DNA of 64,000 nt, taken from positions 10,738,501-10,802,500 of the forward strand of contig NZ_JACHMB010000001.1 of NCBI RefSeq assembly GCF_014204795.1. Direction: 5' to 3'. Origin of the DNA: Nonomuraea jabiensis. GTDB taxonomy: Bacteria > Actinomycetota > Actinomycetes > Streptosporangiales > Streptosporangiaceae. A program made the position numbers and the translations under genes. The notes beneath the pieces were generated by a model. The model was given only the letters and a program-made list of their open reading frames with translations, was not told the DNA's origin and did no database searches. Shown here piece by piece: positions 50,429 to 59,666 of this stretch; within the stretch, counting starts at the first letter, position 1; each line of letters begins with the position of its first letter.

Positions 50429-52255
50429 TCACTGGAATGAGGCGTCGTCGACGGACAAGCCGTCGGTTCCCGCCGCCGTCTCGACGTAGAAGGTGGCAGC
50501 GGTCAGCGCTCCGCTCCATGACACGGTCGCCGTGCCGGTGAGCTCGGTCCAGCCGCCTGAGTTCACCGTCGTCACGGGTGTGAGCTGGAGGTAGCTCGTC
50601 GTGCCGTTGGCGGTGAGCGCCAGGGTCGCCTTCGCGCCGGGCGTGCCGCTCTGTGACCGCACCCAAACGCTCGTCGTATAGCTCTTGCCGTTGGTGAGCT
50701 TGGCGGTCACGTCCTGGGTGGCGCCGTTCCAGGACGCCGTGCGCCCGGTGATGGACAGCGCCCGCGCGCCGGCGTGCACCGGGTCGGTGACAGCCGACAG
50801 GGCTCCGCCGGACGCGCCCCAGCCCGTCGTGCCGCTCTCCATGTCGCCGTTGGTCAGCAGGTTCCCGCCGGCAGCGGTGCCGCCGGTGAACTGCCACCAG
50901 TTGACGTTGAAGAGATTGCCGCTCCCGCCGGTGTACTTGAAGTACAGGTCATGGGTGCCTGTCGCGCCGCTCACCGGGCAGGTGACGGTCGTCCACGTCT
51001 GCCAGCCGCCGGTTCCCGGCACGGTACAGGTCCCCACCAGCGTGCCGTTGACACCGTCGAGGTGGAGCTCGATCCGGCCGCCGCTGGTCGCGGAGGCCAC
51101 CCGCGCGCTGAAGGACGTCGCGCCGGAGCCGAAGGCGACGCCCTTGACCTTGATGTAGTCGCCGTTCTCGATCCAGCCGACGTTCATGCCACCCTCGCTG
51201 GAGGGCTCGGTCTCCACGCCTGACTCCCCGGCGATCGTCTCGGCCTCCTGGCGCACGTAGGGGTTCAGCGTGCCCACCTGGGGTGCTCCGGTCGTGGTCA
51301 TGTTGATCGTGGGGATGGTGCCGTCGGCGTTGTAGCTGAATTTCTCCACGGCGACCGAGCGGGTGTAGCCGCCGCCGCCCGGCAGGGCGCCGTTGTGGTA
51401 GAAGAAGTACGACCCGCCGTTGAAGTCGATGATTCCGGGGTGGTTGGTGAAGCTGCTGCCCTGCGTGGGCATGACCGTCCCGCGGTAGGTCCAGGGCCCG
51501 GTGGGGCCGGGGGCCGTCGAGTAACCGATGAACTCTGAGCAGCATTTCGCCGCAAAGACGTTGTAGTACAGGCCGTTGCGCTTGTAGACCCAGGGTCCCT
51601 CTTCGTACAGGGTCGGCCGGCTCGCGTTGCCGGTGCGGGTGCCGAAGCCCGCGGTGGTGAGGGGGATCTGCGTGGGACTGCCCGAGTACGAGATCATGTC
51701 CGGGTTGAGCCTGACATACCACAGGTTTGGGTTGCCCCAATACAGATAGGCCTGCCCGCTGTCATCGATGAAGACGGTGGGGTCGATCTCACCGTTCCTG
51801 ACCAGCGGGCGCCCGATGGCGTCGGTGAAAGGCCCGGTGGGGCTGTTCGAGACCCCGACGCCGATGGCCATCTGACCGCTCGCCCGGTCTTTCACCGGTA
51901 CGTACCAGTAGAACTTGCCGTTTCTGTAGACGGCCTGGCCGGCCCACGCGTCCGCGCTCGCCCAGCTGAAGGTGGCGACGCTCATCGGCGAGCCGTGGTC
52001 GGTCCAGTTCACCATGTCCGCGGACGACCAGACCCGCCATTCCTTCATGGTGAAGTACGTCGAGCCGTCCTCGTCGTGTCCCGTGTAGAGATACACCCGG
52101 CCGTTGTGCACCAGCGGCGCGGGGTCGGCGGTGTAGATGGTCTGGACGATCGGGTTGTCCGCCCTGGCCGTGCCAGGAATCATCGTCACGAGGCAGAGCA
52201 GCGCCATGATCACAAGCGCGCCGCGCCCGGGCAAGACGCCGTGCCGAAGTTTCAT
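50429..52255 (-). CDS. Secreted GH43 glycosidase with CBM6 and a second carbohydrate-binding module
   Basis: 608 residues from the ATG at 52255 (GGAAGG 5 bases upstream). Signal LVIMALLCLVTMIPGTARAD. GH43 five-bladed propeller with the three acids visible: Asp in YTADPAPLVHNGRVYLYTG, Asp in GEIDPTVFIDDSGQAYLYWG, Glu in LYEEGPWVYKRNGLYY. Then CBM6 (RQEAETIAGESGVETEPSSE) and a C-terminal CBM4/22-like domain (NLLTNGDMESGTTGWGASGG). Xylosidase, arabinofuranosidase or arabinoxylan-hydrolase activity is expected. It is second in an operon with the CE1 esterase, 31 bases apart. Confidence 0.92.
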   Translation of the reverse strand: MKLRHGVLPGRGALVIMALLCLVTMIPGTARADNPIVQTIYTADPAPLVHNGRVYLYTGHDEDGSTYFTMKEWRVWSSADMVNWTDHGSPMSVATFSWASADAWAGQAVYRNGKFYWYVPVKDRASGQMAIGVGVSNSPTGPFTDAIGRPLVRNGEIDPTVFIDDSGQAYLYWGNPNLWYVRLNPDMISYSGSPTQIPLTTAGFGTRTGNASRPTLYEEGPWVYKRNGLYYNVFAAKCCSEFIGYSTAPGPTGPWTYRGTVMPTQGSSFTNHPGIIDFNGGSYFFYHNGALPGGGGYTRSVAVEKFSYNADGTIPTINMTTTGAPQVGTLNPYVRQEAETIAGESGVETEPSSEGGMNVGWIENGDYIKVKGVAFGSGATSFSARVASATSGGRIELHLDGVNGTLVGTCTVPGTGGWQTWTTVTCPVSGATGTHDLYFKYTGGSGNLFNVNWWQFTGGTAAGGNLLTNGDMESGTTGWGASGGALSAVTDPVHAGARALSITGRTASWNGATQDVTAKLTNGKSYTTSVWVRSQSGTPGAKATLALTANGTTSYLQLTPVTTVNSGGWTELTGTATVSWSGALTAATFYVETAAGTDGLSVDDASFQ

Positions 52256-52286
52256 GATCACCTTCCGGATTGCGAACCGCTGTGCG

Positions 52287-53621
52287 TCAGGTACGGGTCC
52301 AGCGCTGGTTGGCGCCGCCGTGGCAGGTGTAGAGCTGGAGCCGGGTGCCGTTCGCGGTGCCCTGACCCACGGCGTCCAGGCACAGCCCGGACTGCACGCC
52401 GGTGATGGAGCCGTCGGAGTTCACGCGCCACTTCTGGTTGTCTCCGCCCCAGCAGGAGTAGATCTGGATCCTGGCACCGTTGCCGGTCCCGGCCGCGTCG
52501 AGGCACTTGTTGCCATAGACCCTGAGCTCGCCGGCCGAAGTGGCGGTCCATTTCTGGTTGTCCCGCCCGTTGCAGTCCCACAACTGCACCGCGGTGCCAT
52601 CCGCGGTGGCAGCGTTCGGAACGTCCAGGCAACGTCCGGAACCCACTCCCCTGATCGGCCCGGTGCCGTCACCGGGCACGGTGGGAGTCGACGTCGGAGT
52701 GGACGAGCCGCCGTCCAGCCCGAAGAAGCGGATGGCGTGGACGGCCATCCCGGCGTGCGGCAGATCGTGGCCGGCGCCGGTGATGGTGTACGCCTCGACC
52801 TGCCCGGAGCCGAAGACTCGCCGAGTCCATCCGGATTGCGGGCTGTCAGTGGAAGCCGGAGTCTGGGTCAGTCCGTGCACGTTGGTCCACTGGTCGACCT
52901 CTTCCTGCAGCATCGTGTACGGCAGCACGGAGTCGGCGGTGCCGTGCCAGGCCATCACGCGCGGACGGGGCCCGGTGTAGCCGGGGTAGGCGTTCCTGAC
53001 CAGGTCGCCCCACTGCTGCGGCGTCTTGTCCCCGCATCCGGCGGGCCCGAGGCAGCCGTAAGGAACGCTGGAGAACGGCGCGCCGGCCTTGAACACGTCC
53101 GGGTACGTGGCGAGCAGGTTGTTGGTCTCCATCGCGCCGGAGGAGAAGCCGGTCGCGAACACCCGCTGCGGGTCACCGTTGTAGCGCTGCAGCACGTAGG
53201 CCGTCATGGAGACGATCGACACCGGATCACTGCCGCCACCGTGGCGCAGGGCCTCGTTCGACCACACGTCGAAGCAGTTCGACATGCCGTTGGCGCTCTT
53301 GTTCGCCTGCGGGTAGATGACGATGAAACCGTACCGGTCGGCGAGCGAGGCGAACTCGGTGCCCTGGTGGAAGCCCGGGGCCCAGCCGTTGCAGCCGTGC
53401 ATCGCCACCAGCACGCCGGGCCGGGCGGCCACTCTGTCGGGGACGTAGAGGTACATCCGCAGGCCGCCGGGGTTGGCTCCGAAGTTCGTCACTTCGGTCA
53501 GGGCCGCCGCCGACGCTCGCGGGGCAGCGGTGAGGAACATGGACAGTGCGGCGGCCACGACAGCGATCAGAGCCGCCACGCCGGCTCCGATGGTGGCGTA
53601 CGCCTTAGGACGCGGTTTCAT
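52287..53621 (-). CDS. Secreted CE1/PHB-depolymerase-type esterase with ricin-B (CBM13) domain
   Basis: 444 residues from the ATG at 53621 (RBS AGAAGGG). Signal with AALIAVVAAALSMFLTAAPR. The esterase core has the oxyanion VLVAMHGCNGWAPGFHQG, nucleophile elbow GFSSGAM, Asp region MAWHGTADSVLPY and His in TGAGHDLPHAG, as in acetylxylan and feruloyl esterases of CE1. A Thr/Ser/Pro linker leads to three ricin-type repeats with QxW motifs (DNQKWTATS, DNQKWRVNS, NQRWTRT). It removes acyl groups from xylan for the neighbouring glycosidases. Confidence 0.92.
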   Translation of the reverse strand: MKPRPKAYATIGAGVAALIAVVAAALSMFLTAAPRASAAALTEVTNFGANPGGLRMYLYVPDRVAARPGVLVAMHGCNGWAPGFHQGTEFASLADRYGFIVIYPQANKSANGMSNCFDVWSNEALRHGGGSDPVSIVSMTAYVLQRYNGDPQRVFATGFSSGAMETNNLLATYPDVFKAGAPFSSVPYGCLGPAGCGDKTPQQWGDLVRNAYPGYTGPRPRVMAWHGTADSVLPYTMLQEEVDQWTNVHGLTQTPASTDSPQSGWTRRVFGSGQVEAYTITGAGHDLPHAGMAVHAIRFFGLDGGSSTPTSTPTVPGDGTGPIRGVGSGRCLDVPNAATADGTAVQLWDCNGRDNQKWTATSAGELRVYGNKCLDAAGTGNGARIQIYSCWGGDNQKWRVNSDGSITGVQSGLCLDAVGQGTANGTRLQLYTCHGGANQRWTRT

Positions 53622-53856
53622 TCGCTGCCCTTCTCTTCACGTGTTCGGCCTCTCTACGGGGCTGCCGTCCTGGCGAAGACGCGTCGGACGGCTCCTGCCT
53701 CCGAGTCGCCGACGCTCGTGAGCCGACTGCGCCGATACGGGACGGGGAGCGGCCACGGAGCGTCCGGCGCGCCCGATGAGGCGAGGACCACAGGGGGTGG
53801 TGCCTGCGCGGGTCTCGCTCGGCTGCGGTCGTCAGCGCCTGCTCGGCCAATGCCAT

Positions 53857-53872
53857 TTGTTAGCGCTAACAA
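53857..53872. promoter_or_regulatory. LacI-type operator, perfect palindrome
   Basis: TTGTTAGCGCTAACAA is a perfect 16-bp palindrome with the CG centre typical of LacI-family sites. It lies between the leftward promoter and the CE1 esterase start, so a bound repressor would block elongation. Confidence 0.85.
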
Positions 53873-53931
53873 GCAGCTTGCTCATCGAACTCCTCCTCGG
53901 AGGGCCGGTGAGAGGTGGTGGCCTCACGGAG

Positions 53932-53959
53932 CAAATACGAGACAGAAAGGTAATGTCAA
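53932..53959 (-). promoter_or_regulatory. Likely promoter of CE1-GH43 operon
   Basis: On the minus strand TTGACA (53954-53959) and TATTTG (53932-53937) are spaced by 16 bases, a good sigma-70-type match in GC-rich DNA. Transcription would give a leader of about 300 bases carrying the LacI operator. Confidence 0.5.
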
Positions 53960-54059
53960 GAGCACCTGGGCCGGCGGCGGATCAAAGAGACGGAGGTCGA
54001 GCGCGCTCACCTGGCGTTTCCCGGGCAAGGCCGCAGTCGATCGACGAAGGCGTCGCCAT

Positions 54060-54108
54060 GAAACTTTCACCTGAGGTCCCGCCCGGCCGCTCAGGCCGAA
54101 ACTTTCGG
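54060..54108. promoter_or_regulatory. Two GAAACTTTC elements
   Basis: GAAACTTTC at 54060-54068 and the perfect palindrome CCGAAACTTTCGG at 54096-54108; a weaker variant follows near 54112. GAAAnTTTC palindromes are described upstream of Streptomyces xylanase genes. Confidence 0.6.
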
Positions 54109-54227
54109 CGCCGTAAATTTCACCATTTCCTTGACAGGTTTCGGGGAGATTCCCCACTGAGTGGTGGGCGACAGGGGGCGCCGCTACCGGCGGAAGCCGC
54201 GGAGCCACGCCCGACGCGGCAGCCGCG

Positions 54228-54326
54228 CAGAGCGGCCGTTACTTCGCCACCGCCATTGCGGCGGGCAGCACCGTGAAGTGCGGGTTCTCGGTGGTCGCGA
54301 ACCGCTCAGGGACGAAACCTAACTAA
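54228..54326 (+). pseudogene. Remnant of a CBM2-type carbohydrate-binding domain C-terminus
   Basis: In frame, with a stop at 54324: QSGRYFATAIAAGSTVKCGF, then SVVANRSGTKPN. IAAGSTV-x-x-GF followed by SGT-x-P is the C-terminal pattern of CBM2 modules of actinomycete glycanases. Only about 33 residues are left, so a glycanase gene was probably lost here. Confidence 0.4.
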
Positions 54327-54477
54327 GATCAATCAGGCTTGGGCCAGCAGCATGTTGCCGATGAGCGGCGACCTGACCACAGCGCCAGGCGCAAGGCGAT
54401 CGCCCACACCTCAACCGCCAGGTCAGCAACTTAATCGTGATCTGCCGCAAATTACTCTATTGCCAACGCGTAACTTC

Positions 54478-54492
54478 TGTGAAACTTTCACA
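54478..54492. promoter_or_regulatory. GAAACTTTC palindrome, 15 bp
   Basis: TGTGAAACTTTCACA is perfectly symmetric around the central C. Third strong copy of the element in this control region. Confidence 0.65.
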
Positions 54493-54639
54493 TGCACGAG
54501 CAGTTCAACGCGATCTCCCTGGAGGAAAAACTCCAGGCGGGAAGGCGTTCCGACGGCAACGCCCAGGTCGGCGAGGGCGCCCCTCGTTGACGCCGGGCCT
54601 GACTGTCGGATGTACTCCGCGACAACACGCTCAACGGAC

Positions 54640-54653
54640 TGTTAGCGCTAACA
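54640..54653. promoter_or_regulatory. LacI-type operator upstream of GH127 operon
   Basis: TGTTAGCGCTAACA, a perfect 14-bp palindrome identical in core to the site at 53857, about 195 bases before the GH127 start. Confidence 0.85.
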
Positions 54654-54742
54654 AGTTGCCCTCTGCGATTCAGTAACGGAGGCCTGGATGTCCCCTCTCG
54701 TCCCCCACGACGACATAGGAGCCATGAGCCCACCAGCGATGC

Positions 54743-54754
54743 GTTAGCGCTCAC
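54743..54754. promoter_or_regulatory. Imperfect LacI-type operator
   Basis: GTTAGCGCTCAC has the same core with one arm changed, 93-104 bases before the GH127 start; probably a weaker auxiliary site. Confidence 0.6.
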
Positions 54755-54846
54755 ACCTCGCTCAAAGAACGGCCTTCGAGGGCCTGACCTGGTGAACACG
54801 TGACCGGCGGACGCCGGTCACCGCCCCCCACCTTCAAGGAGCCCCC

Positions 54847-57573
54847 ATGTCCTTGAGCCGTCGCCGGCTCTTACAGGCCGCGGGCGCGACCGTCGCGTTC
54901 TCGGCCGCCGGCCAGGTAGTCGGCACGTCCCCCGCTCTGGCCGCACTCCCCTGGGCCAGATCCGACATCGGCGTCTCGGCCTACGAGTTCGACCTCGGCC
55001 AGGTCCGGCTGACCGCCGGCCGGTGGCTGGACAACCAGAACCGCACCCTGAACTACCTGCGCTTCGTCGATGTCGACCGGCTGCTGTACGTCTTCCGGGC
55101 CAACCATCGCCTGTCCACCAACGGCGCGGCGGCCAACGGCGGCTGGGACGCGCCCAGCTTCCCGTTCCGGTCCCATATGCAGGGCCATTTCCTGACGGCG
55201 TGGGCGCAGGCTTATGCCGTGCTCGGCGACACCACCTGCCGGGACAAGGCCAACTACATGGTGGCGGAGTTGGCCAAATGCCAGGCCAACAACGGCGCCG
55301 TCGGGTTCACCAGCGGCTACCTGTCCGGTTTTCCCGAGTCGGACATCACGGCCGTGGAGAACCGTACCCTGACCAACGGCAACGTGCCGTACTACTGCCT
55401 CCACAAGACCCTGGCCGGGCTGCTGGACGCGTGGCGGCTGATCGGCAACACCCAGGCCCGGACCGTGTTGCTGGCCCTGGCCGCGTGGGTGGACACCCGC
55501 ACGTCGCGGCTCAGCTCGAGCCAGATGCAGGCCATGCTCGGCACCGAGTTCGGCGGCATGAACGCCGTGCTGACGGACCTTTACCAGATGACCGGCGACT
55601 CCCGCTGGCTGACCACGGCCCAGCGGTTCGACCACGCGGCCGTGTTCAACCCGCTGGCCGCCGGCCAGGACCAGCTCAACGGGCTGCACGCCAACACGCA
55701 GGTGCCCAAGTGGATCGGGGCGGCCCGCGAGTACAAGGCGACGGGCACGACCCGCTACCGCGACATCGCCGCCAACGCCTGGTCCATCACCGTCGGCGCG
55801 CACACGTACGCGAACGGCTCCAACAGCCAGGCCGAGCACTTCCGCGCCCCCAACGCGATCGCCGCCCACCTGACCAGAGACACCGGCGAGGCGTGCAACA
55901 CCTACAACATGCTCAAGCTCACCAGGGAGCTGTGGCTGCTGTCGCCGACCCGGGCCGACTACTTCGACTACTACGAGAACGCCCTGCTCAACCACCTGAT
56001 CGGGCAGCAGAACCCGGCCGACCCGCGCGGGCACGTCACCTACTTCACCCCGCTCAACCCCGGCGGACGCCGGGGCGTCGGCCCGGCGTGGGGCGGCGGC
56101 ACCTGGAGCACGGACTACAACTCCTTCTGGTGCTGCCAGGGCACCGGCATCGAGACCAACACCAAGCTGACGGACTCGATCTACTTCCACAACGGCACCA
56201 CGCTGTTCGTGAACCTGTTCGCGCCCTCCACGCTCAACTGGAGCCAACGCGGCATCACGGTTACCCAGACGACCTCCTACCCGGTCGACGACACCACGTC
56301 GCTGCAGGTCACCGGCAACGTGAGCGGATCGTGGACGATGCGCATCCGCATCCCGGCCTGGACCCAGGGCGCGACGATCGCCGTCAACGGAGTCGAGCAG
56401 ACGATCGCCACCACGCCAGGCACCTACGCCGACCTCACCCGCTCGTGGACGTCGGGCGACACCGTGACCGTGCGGCTGCCGATGCGGGTGGTCATGAAGG
56501 CCGCCAACGACAACCCCGGCATGCAAGCCGTCACCTACGGACCGGTCGTGTTGTCGGGCAACTACGGCAACACCAGCCTTTCGTCCGCCCCGGCGCTGAC
56601 GTCCTCATCGATCACCCGGACCAGCACCTCGTCCCTGGCCTTCACGGCCACGGCCAGCGGAGCGTCGGTGCGGCTGGGGCCGTTCTACGACGCCCATGAC
56701 CACAACTACGTCGTCTACTGGAACACCGGTGGCCAGGCCGGCACCGGCGCCGCGAGCTTCCGGCTGCTCAACGCGGCCAGCGGGCTGGCCCTCGGCATCC
56801 AGAACATGTCCACCGCCGACGGCGGCCTGGCCCTCCAGTGGACCGACAACGGCACCGCCGACCACGACTGGGTCCCGGTCGTCGACGGCGACGCCCTGCG
56901 GTTCCGCAACGTGCACAGCGGCAAGGTGCTCGGCGTCGAGAACATGGCGACCGCCGACAACGCCCGGGTGCTCCAGTGGGGTGACACCGGCACCGCCGAC
57001 CACCGCTGGACGATCAGCGACGTCGGCGACGGCTCCGTCAAGATCCGTAATGTCCACAGCTCCAAGCTGCTCGGCGTCCAGAACGGCTCGACCGCCAACG
57101 GGGCCCAGGTGGTCCAGGACTCCGACAACGGCAGCGCGGACAACCAGTGGCGGTTCGTGCCGAACGGTGCGCGGCGTATCCAGAACGTGGGCACCGGAAT
57201 GGTGCTCGGCGTCACCGACATGTCCACGGCCGACGGCGCGCTCGTCGTCCAGTGGGGCGACACCGGCACCGCCGACCACCTGTGGACGGCGATCGTCGAC
57301 ACCGGCGGCTACCTGCGGCTGCGCAACTCCAACAGCCAGAAGGTGCTGGGCGTGGAGAACGGCGGCACCGCCGCCGGCTCGCGCGTCACGCAGTGGGCCG
57401 ACAACGGCACCGCCGACCACCGCTGGCGGCTGCGTTACGGGTCGGGCGCCGCCTTCCGCGTCCAGTGCGCCAACGGCGGCCGGGTCCTCGGGCTCGGCGG
57501 GACGTCCCAGGGTTCGCAGGTCGTGCTCGCCGACGACAACGGCTCGAACAACAACCTCTGGAGGTTCCTGTGA
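54847..57573 (+). CDS. Tat-secreted GH127 beta-L-arabinofuranosidase with C-terminal ricin-like repeats
   Basis: 908 residues from the ATG at 54847 (RBS AAGGAG). Twin-arginine signal SRRRLLQAAGATVAFSAAG. Residues about 40-620 are the DUF1680/GH127 alpha/alpha-barrel plus beta-domains; the Cys/Glu zinc site of this family is visible as GEACNTYNMLKLTRE (Glu and Cys) and FWCCQGTGIE (two Cys). From about residue 640 a ricin-B/RICIN_2 lectin has repeated blocks of VLGVxNxxTAxxAxVxQWxD type ending in TADHxW. It should release terminal beta-L-arabinofuranose. First gene of the rightward arabinan operon. Confidence 0.92.
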   Translation: MSLSRRRLLQAAGATVAFSAAGQVVGTSPALAALPWARSDIGVSAYEFDLGQVRLTAGRWLDNQNRTLNYLRFVDVDRLLYVFRANHRLSTNGAAANGGWDAPSFPFRSHMQGHFLTAWAQAYAVLGDTTCRDKANYMVAELAKCQANNGAVGFTSGYLSGFPESDITAVENRTLTNGNVPYYCLHKTLAGLLDAWRLIGNTQARTVLLALAAWVDTRTSRLSSSQMQAMLGTEFGGMNAVLTDLYQMTGDSRWLTTAQRFDHAAVFNPLAAGQDQLNGLHANTQVPKWIGAAREYKATGTTRYRDIAANAWSITVGAHTYANGSNSQAEHFRAPNAIAAHLTRDTGEACNTYNMLKLTRELWLLSPTRADYFDYYENALLNHLIGQQNPADPRGHVTYFTPLNPGGRRGVGPAWGGGTWSTDYNSFWCCQGTGIETNTKLTDSIYFHNGTTLFVNLFAPSTLNWSQRGITVTQTTSYPVDDTTSLQVTGNVSGSWTMRIRIPAWTQGATIAVNGVEQTIATTPGTYADLTRSWTSGDTVTVRLPMRVVMKAANDNPGMQAVTYGPVVLSGNYGNTSLSSAPALTSSSITRTSTSSLAFTATASGASVRLGPFYDAHDHNYVVYWNTGGQAGTGAASFRLLNAASGLALGIQNMSTADGGLALQWTDNGTADHDWVPVVDGDALRFRNVHSGKVLGVENMATADNARVLQWGDTGTADHRWTISDVGDGSVKIRNVHSSKLLGVQNGSTANGAQVVQDSDNGSADNQWRFVPNGARRIQNVGTGMVLGVTDMSTADGALVVQWGDTGTADHLWTAIVDTGGYLRLRNSNSQKVLGVENGGTAAGSRVTQWADNGTADHRWRLRYGSGAAFRVQCANGGRVLGLGGTSQGSQVVLADDNGSNNNLWRFL

Positions 57574-59594
57574 GGCGCGTGCTCGCGGTTCTCTCGTCTC
57601 TGCTTCTCGTGGGCGGGTTACTCACGCCCCAGCAGGCGTCGGCCGCCACGGTCGACACCAACGCGTGGTACGTCCTGATCAACCGCAACAGCGGCAAGGC
57701 CCTGGACGTCTACAACGCCTCCACCGCCGACGGCGCCCGCATCACCCAGTGGACCCGTAACAACCAGAACCAGCAACAATGGCAGTTCGTCGACTCCGGC
57801 GGCGGCTACTACCGCCTCAAGTCCCGTAACAGCGGCAAGGTCCTGGACGTCAGCGGCTCCTCCACCGCCAACGGCGGCGCCGTCGTCCAGTGGGCCGACC
57901 ACAACGGCACCAACCAGCAGTGGCGCCTGGCCGACTCGGCGGACGGCCACGTACGGCTGATCAACCGCAACAGCAACAAGGCCCTGGAGGTCCAGGGCGC
58001 CGCCACCGCCGACGGCGCAAACATCGTCCAGTACGACGACTGGGGCGGCAACAACCAGCAATGGCAACTCGTCCCGATCGGCAGCGACCCGACCCCGGGC
58101 GGCGACTACACCAACCCGGTCGTCTGGCAGGACTTCGCCGACGGCGACATCATCCGGGTCGGCGACGCCTACTACTACTCGGCCTCGACGATGCACTACT
58201 CGCCGGGCGCGCCGATCCTGCGCTCCTACAACCTGGTCGACTGGGAGTACGCCGGACATTCGGTCCCGAGGCTCGACTTCGACTCGAGCGCGTACGACCT
58301 CAACGGCGGCCGCGCGTACGTGAAGGGCATCTGGGCCTCGGCCTTCAACTACCGGCCCAGCAACAGCACCTACTACTGGATCGGCTGCGTCGAGTTCAAC
58401 CGGACCTACGTCTACACCGCCTCCGCCGTGGACGGCACGTGGACCAAGCGCTCGCAGATCAACAACTGCTACTACGACGCCGGCCTGCTGATCGACAGCA
58501 ACGACACCATGTACGTCGCCTACGGCAACAGCACCATCAGCGTGGCCCAGCTCTCGGCCGACGGGCTCAGCCAGGTGCGCTCCCAGCAGGTGTTCCAGAC
58601 CCCGAGCAACGTCGGCACCCTGGAGGGCTCCCGCTTCTACAAGCGCAACGGCTACTACTACATCTGGCTGACCCGCCCCGCCAACGGCCAGTACGTGCTC
58701 CGCTCCACCTCGCCGTGGGGCCCGTACGAGATGCGGCAGGTCCTGCTCAACATGCCCGGCCCCATCTCCGGCGGCGGCGTCCCCCACCAGGGCGGGCTCG
58801 TCCAGACCCAGAACGGCGCCTGGTACTACATGTCGTTCGTCGACGCCTACCCCGGCGGCCGGGTCCCGGCGCTCGCGCCGATCACCTGGACCAACGACTG
58901 GCCGACCATCCAGACCGTCAACGGCGGCTGGGGCGTCAACTACCCGAAGCCAGACATCCAGACCAGCCGGACCGTGGCGCCCATGATCGGCCCCGACACC
59001 TTCACCTCGGGCAGCCTCGGCCACCGCTGGGAGTGGAACCACAACCCCGACACCAGCCGCTTCTCCACCGGCAACGGCCTGCGCCTGCAGACCGCGACGG
59101 TCACCAACGACCTCTACAACGCCCGCAACACCCTGACCCACCGCATCCAGGGCCCGTCGTCGACGGCGACGATCGAGCTCGACTACTCGCAGATGGCCAA
59201 CGGCGACCGCGCCGGCCTGGCCATGCTGCGCGACCAGTCCGCCTGGATCGGCGTCAAACGCGACAACGGCGCCAACCGGGTCGTGATGACCAACGGCCTG
59301 ACCATGAACAGCTCCTGGCAGACCACCGGCACCGGCACCGAGGCGGCGAGCGCGAACATCTCGGGCGGCCGGATCTGGTTGCGGGTCAACGCCGACATCA
59401 GGCCCGGCTCCGGCAGGCAGGCCCGCTTCTCCTACAGCACCGACGGCAGCACCTTCGTGAGCCTCGGCCCGGCCTTCACCCTGAACAACGCCTGGCAGTT
59501 CTTCATGGGTTACCGCTTCGGGATCTTCAACTACGCCACCCAGTCCCTCGGCGGAGCGGTCACCGTACCCCGCTTCGACCTCACCACCCCCTGA
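57570..59594 (+). CDS. Secreted GH43 glycosidase with N-terminal ricin-B domain
   Basis: 674 residues from a GTG at 57570, overlapping the GH127 stop (GTGA). Signal VLAVLSSLLLVGGLLTPQQA. The N-terminal ricin-B lectin (about residues 27-170) has QxW repeats (ITQWTRNNQNQQQWQF). The GH43 propeller follows (VWQDFADGDIIRVGDAYYYS; NNCYYDAGLLIDSNDTMYVA; GTLEGSRFYKRNGYYYIWLT with the acid Glu), and a C-terminal concanavalin-like GH43_C2 domain (about 470-674). Beta-xylosidase or arabinofuranosidase activity is expected. The lectin domain is almost identical to that of the GH62 gene downstream. Confidence 0.92.
   Translation: MRRVLAVLSSLLLVGGLLTPQQASAATVDTNAWYVLINRNSGKALDVYNASTADGARITQWTRNNQNQQQWQFVDSGGGYYRLKSRNSGKVLDVSGSSTANGGAVVQWADHNGTNQQWRLADSADGHVRLINRNSNKALEVQGAATADGANIVQYDDWGGNNQQWQLVPIGSDPTPGGDYTNPVVWQDFADGDIIRVGDAYYYSASTMHYSPGAPILRSYNLVDWEYAGHSVPRLDFDSSAYDLNGGRAYVKGIWASAFNYRPSNSTYYWIGCVEFNRTYVYTASAVDGTWTKRSQINNCYYDAGLLIDSNDTMYVAYGNSTISVAQLSADGLSQVRSQQVFQTPSNVGTLEGSRFYKRNGYYYIWLTRPANGQYVLRSTSPWGPYEMRQVLLNMPGPISGGGVPHQGGLVQTQNGAWYYMSFVDAYPGGRVPALAPITWTNDWPTIQTVNGGWGVNYPKPDIQTSRTVAPMIGPDTFTSGSLGHRWEWNHNPDTSRFSTGNGLRLQTATVTNDLYNARNTLTHRIQGPSSTATIELDYSQMANGDRAGLAMLRDQSAWIGVKRDNGANRVVMTNGLTMNSSWQTTGTGTEAASANISGGRIWLRVNADIRPGSGRQARFSYSTDGSTFVSLGPAFTLNNAWQFFMGYRFGIFNYATQSLGGAVTVPRFDLTTP
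57643..58080 (+). repeat. Duplicated ricin-B module, copy 1
   Basis: The lectin-coding part of the GH43 gene. By translation about 9 in 10 residues equal those of the copy at 59756-60186, from ATVDTNAWYVL to WGGNNQQWQLV. Confidence 0.85.
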
Positions 59595-59614
59595 CGCACA
59601 CGTCGACACGGAAA

Positions 59615-59653
59615 GGCACCAACCAGGAATGGCAACTCGCACAAGTCGGATAA
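59615..59653 (+). pseudogene. 3' tail of a ricin-B domain
   Basis: Between the GH43 and GH62 genes the DNA reads GTNQEWQLAQVG followed by a stop, the end of a ricin-type lectin not connected to any frame with a start. It is probably debris from the module shuffling that gave both neighbours the same lectin. Confidence 0.55.
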
Positions 59654-59666
59654 ATCGGAGCACATC

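Larger units (their letters stand above)
53622..54846. other. 1.2-kb divergent control region of arabinoxylan operons
   Basis: No intact gene over 1225 bases. It holds three LacI-type operators, at least three GAAACTTTC palindromes, a likely leftward promoter and a CBM2 remnant (separate entries). A 32-codon frame from 54492 (MHEQFNAISLEEKLQAGRRS...) has plausible codon use but no ribosome-binding site. Confidence 0.7.
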
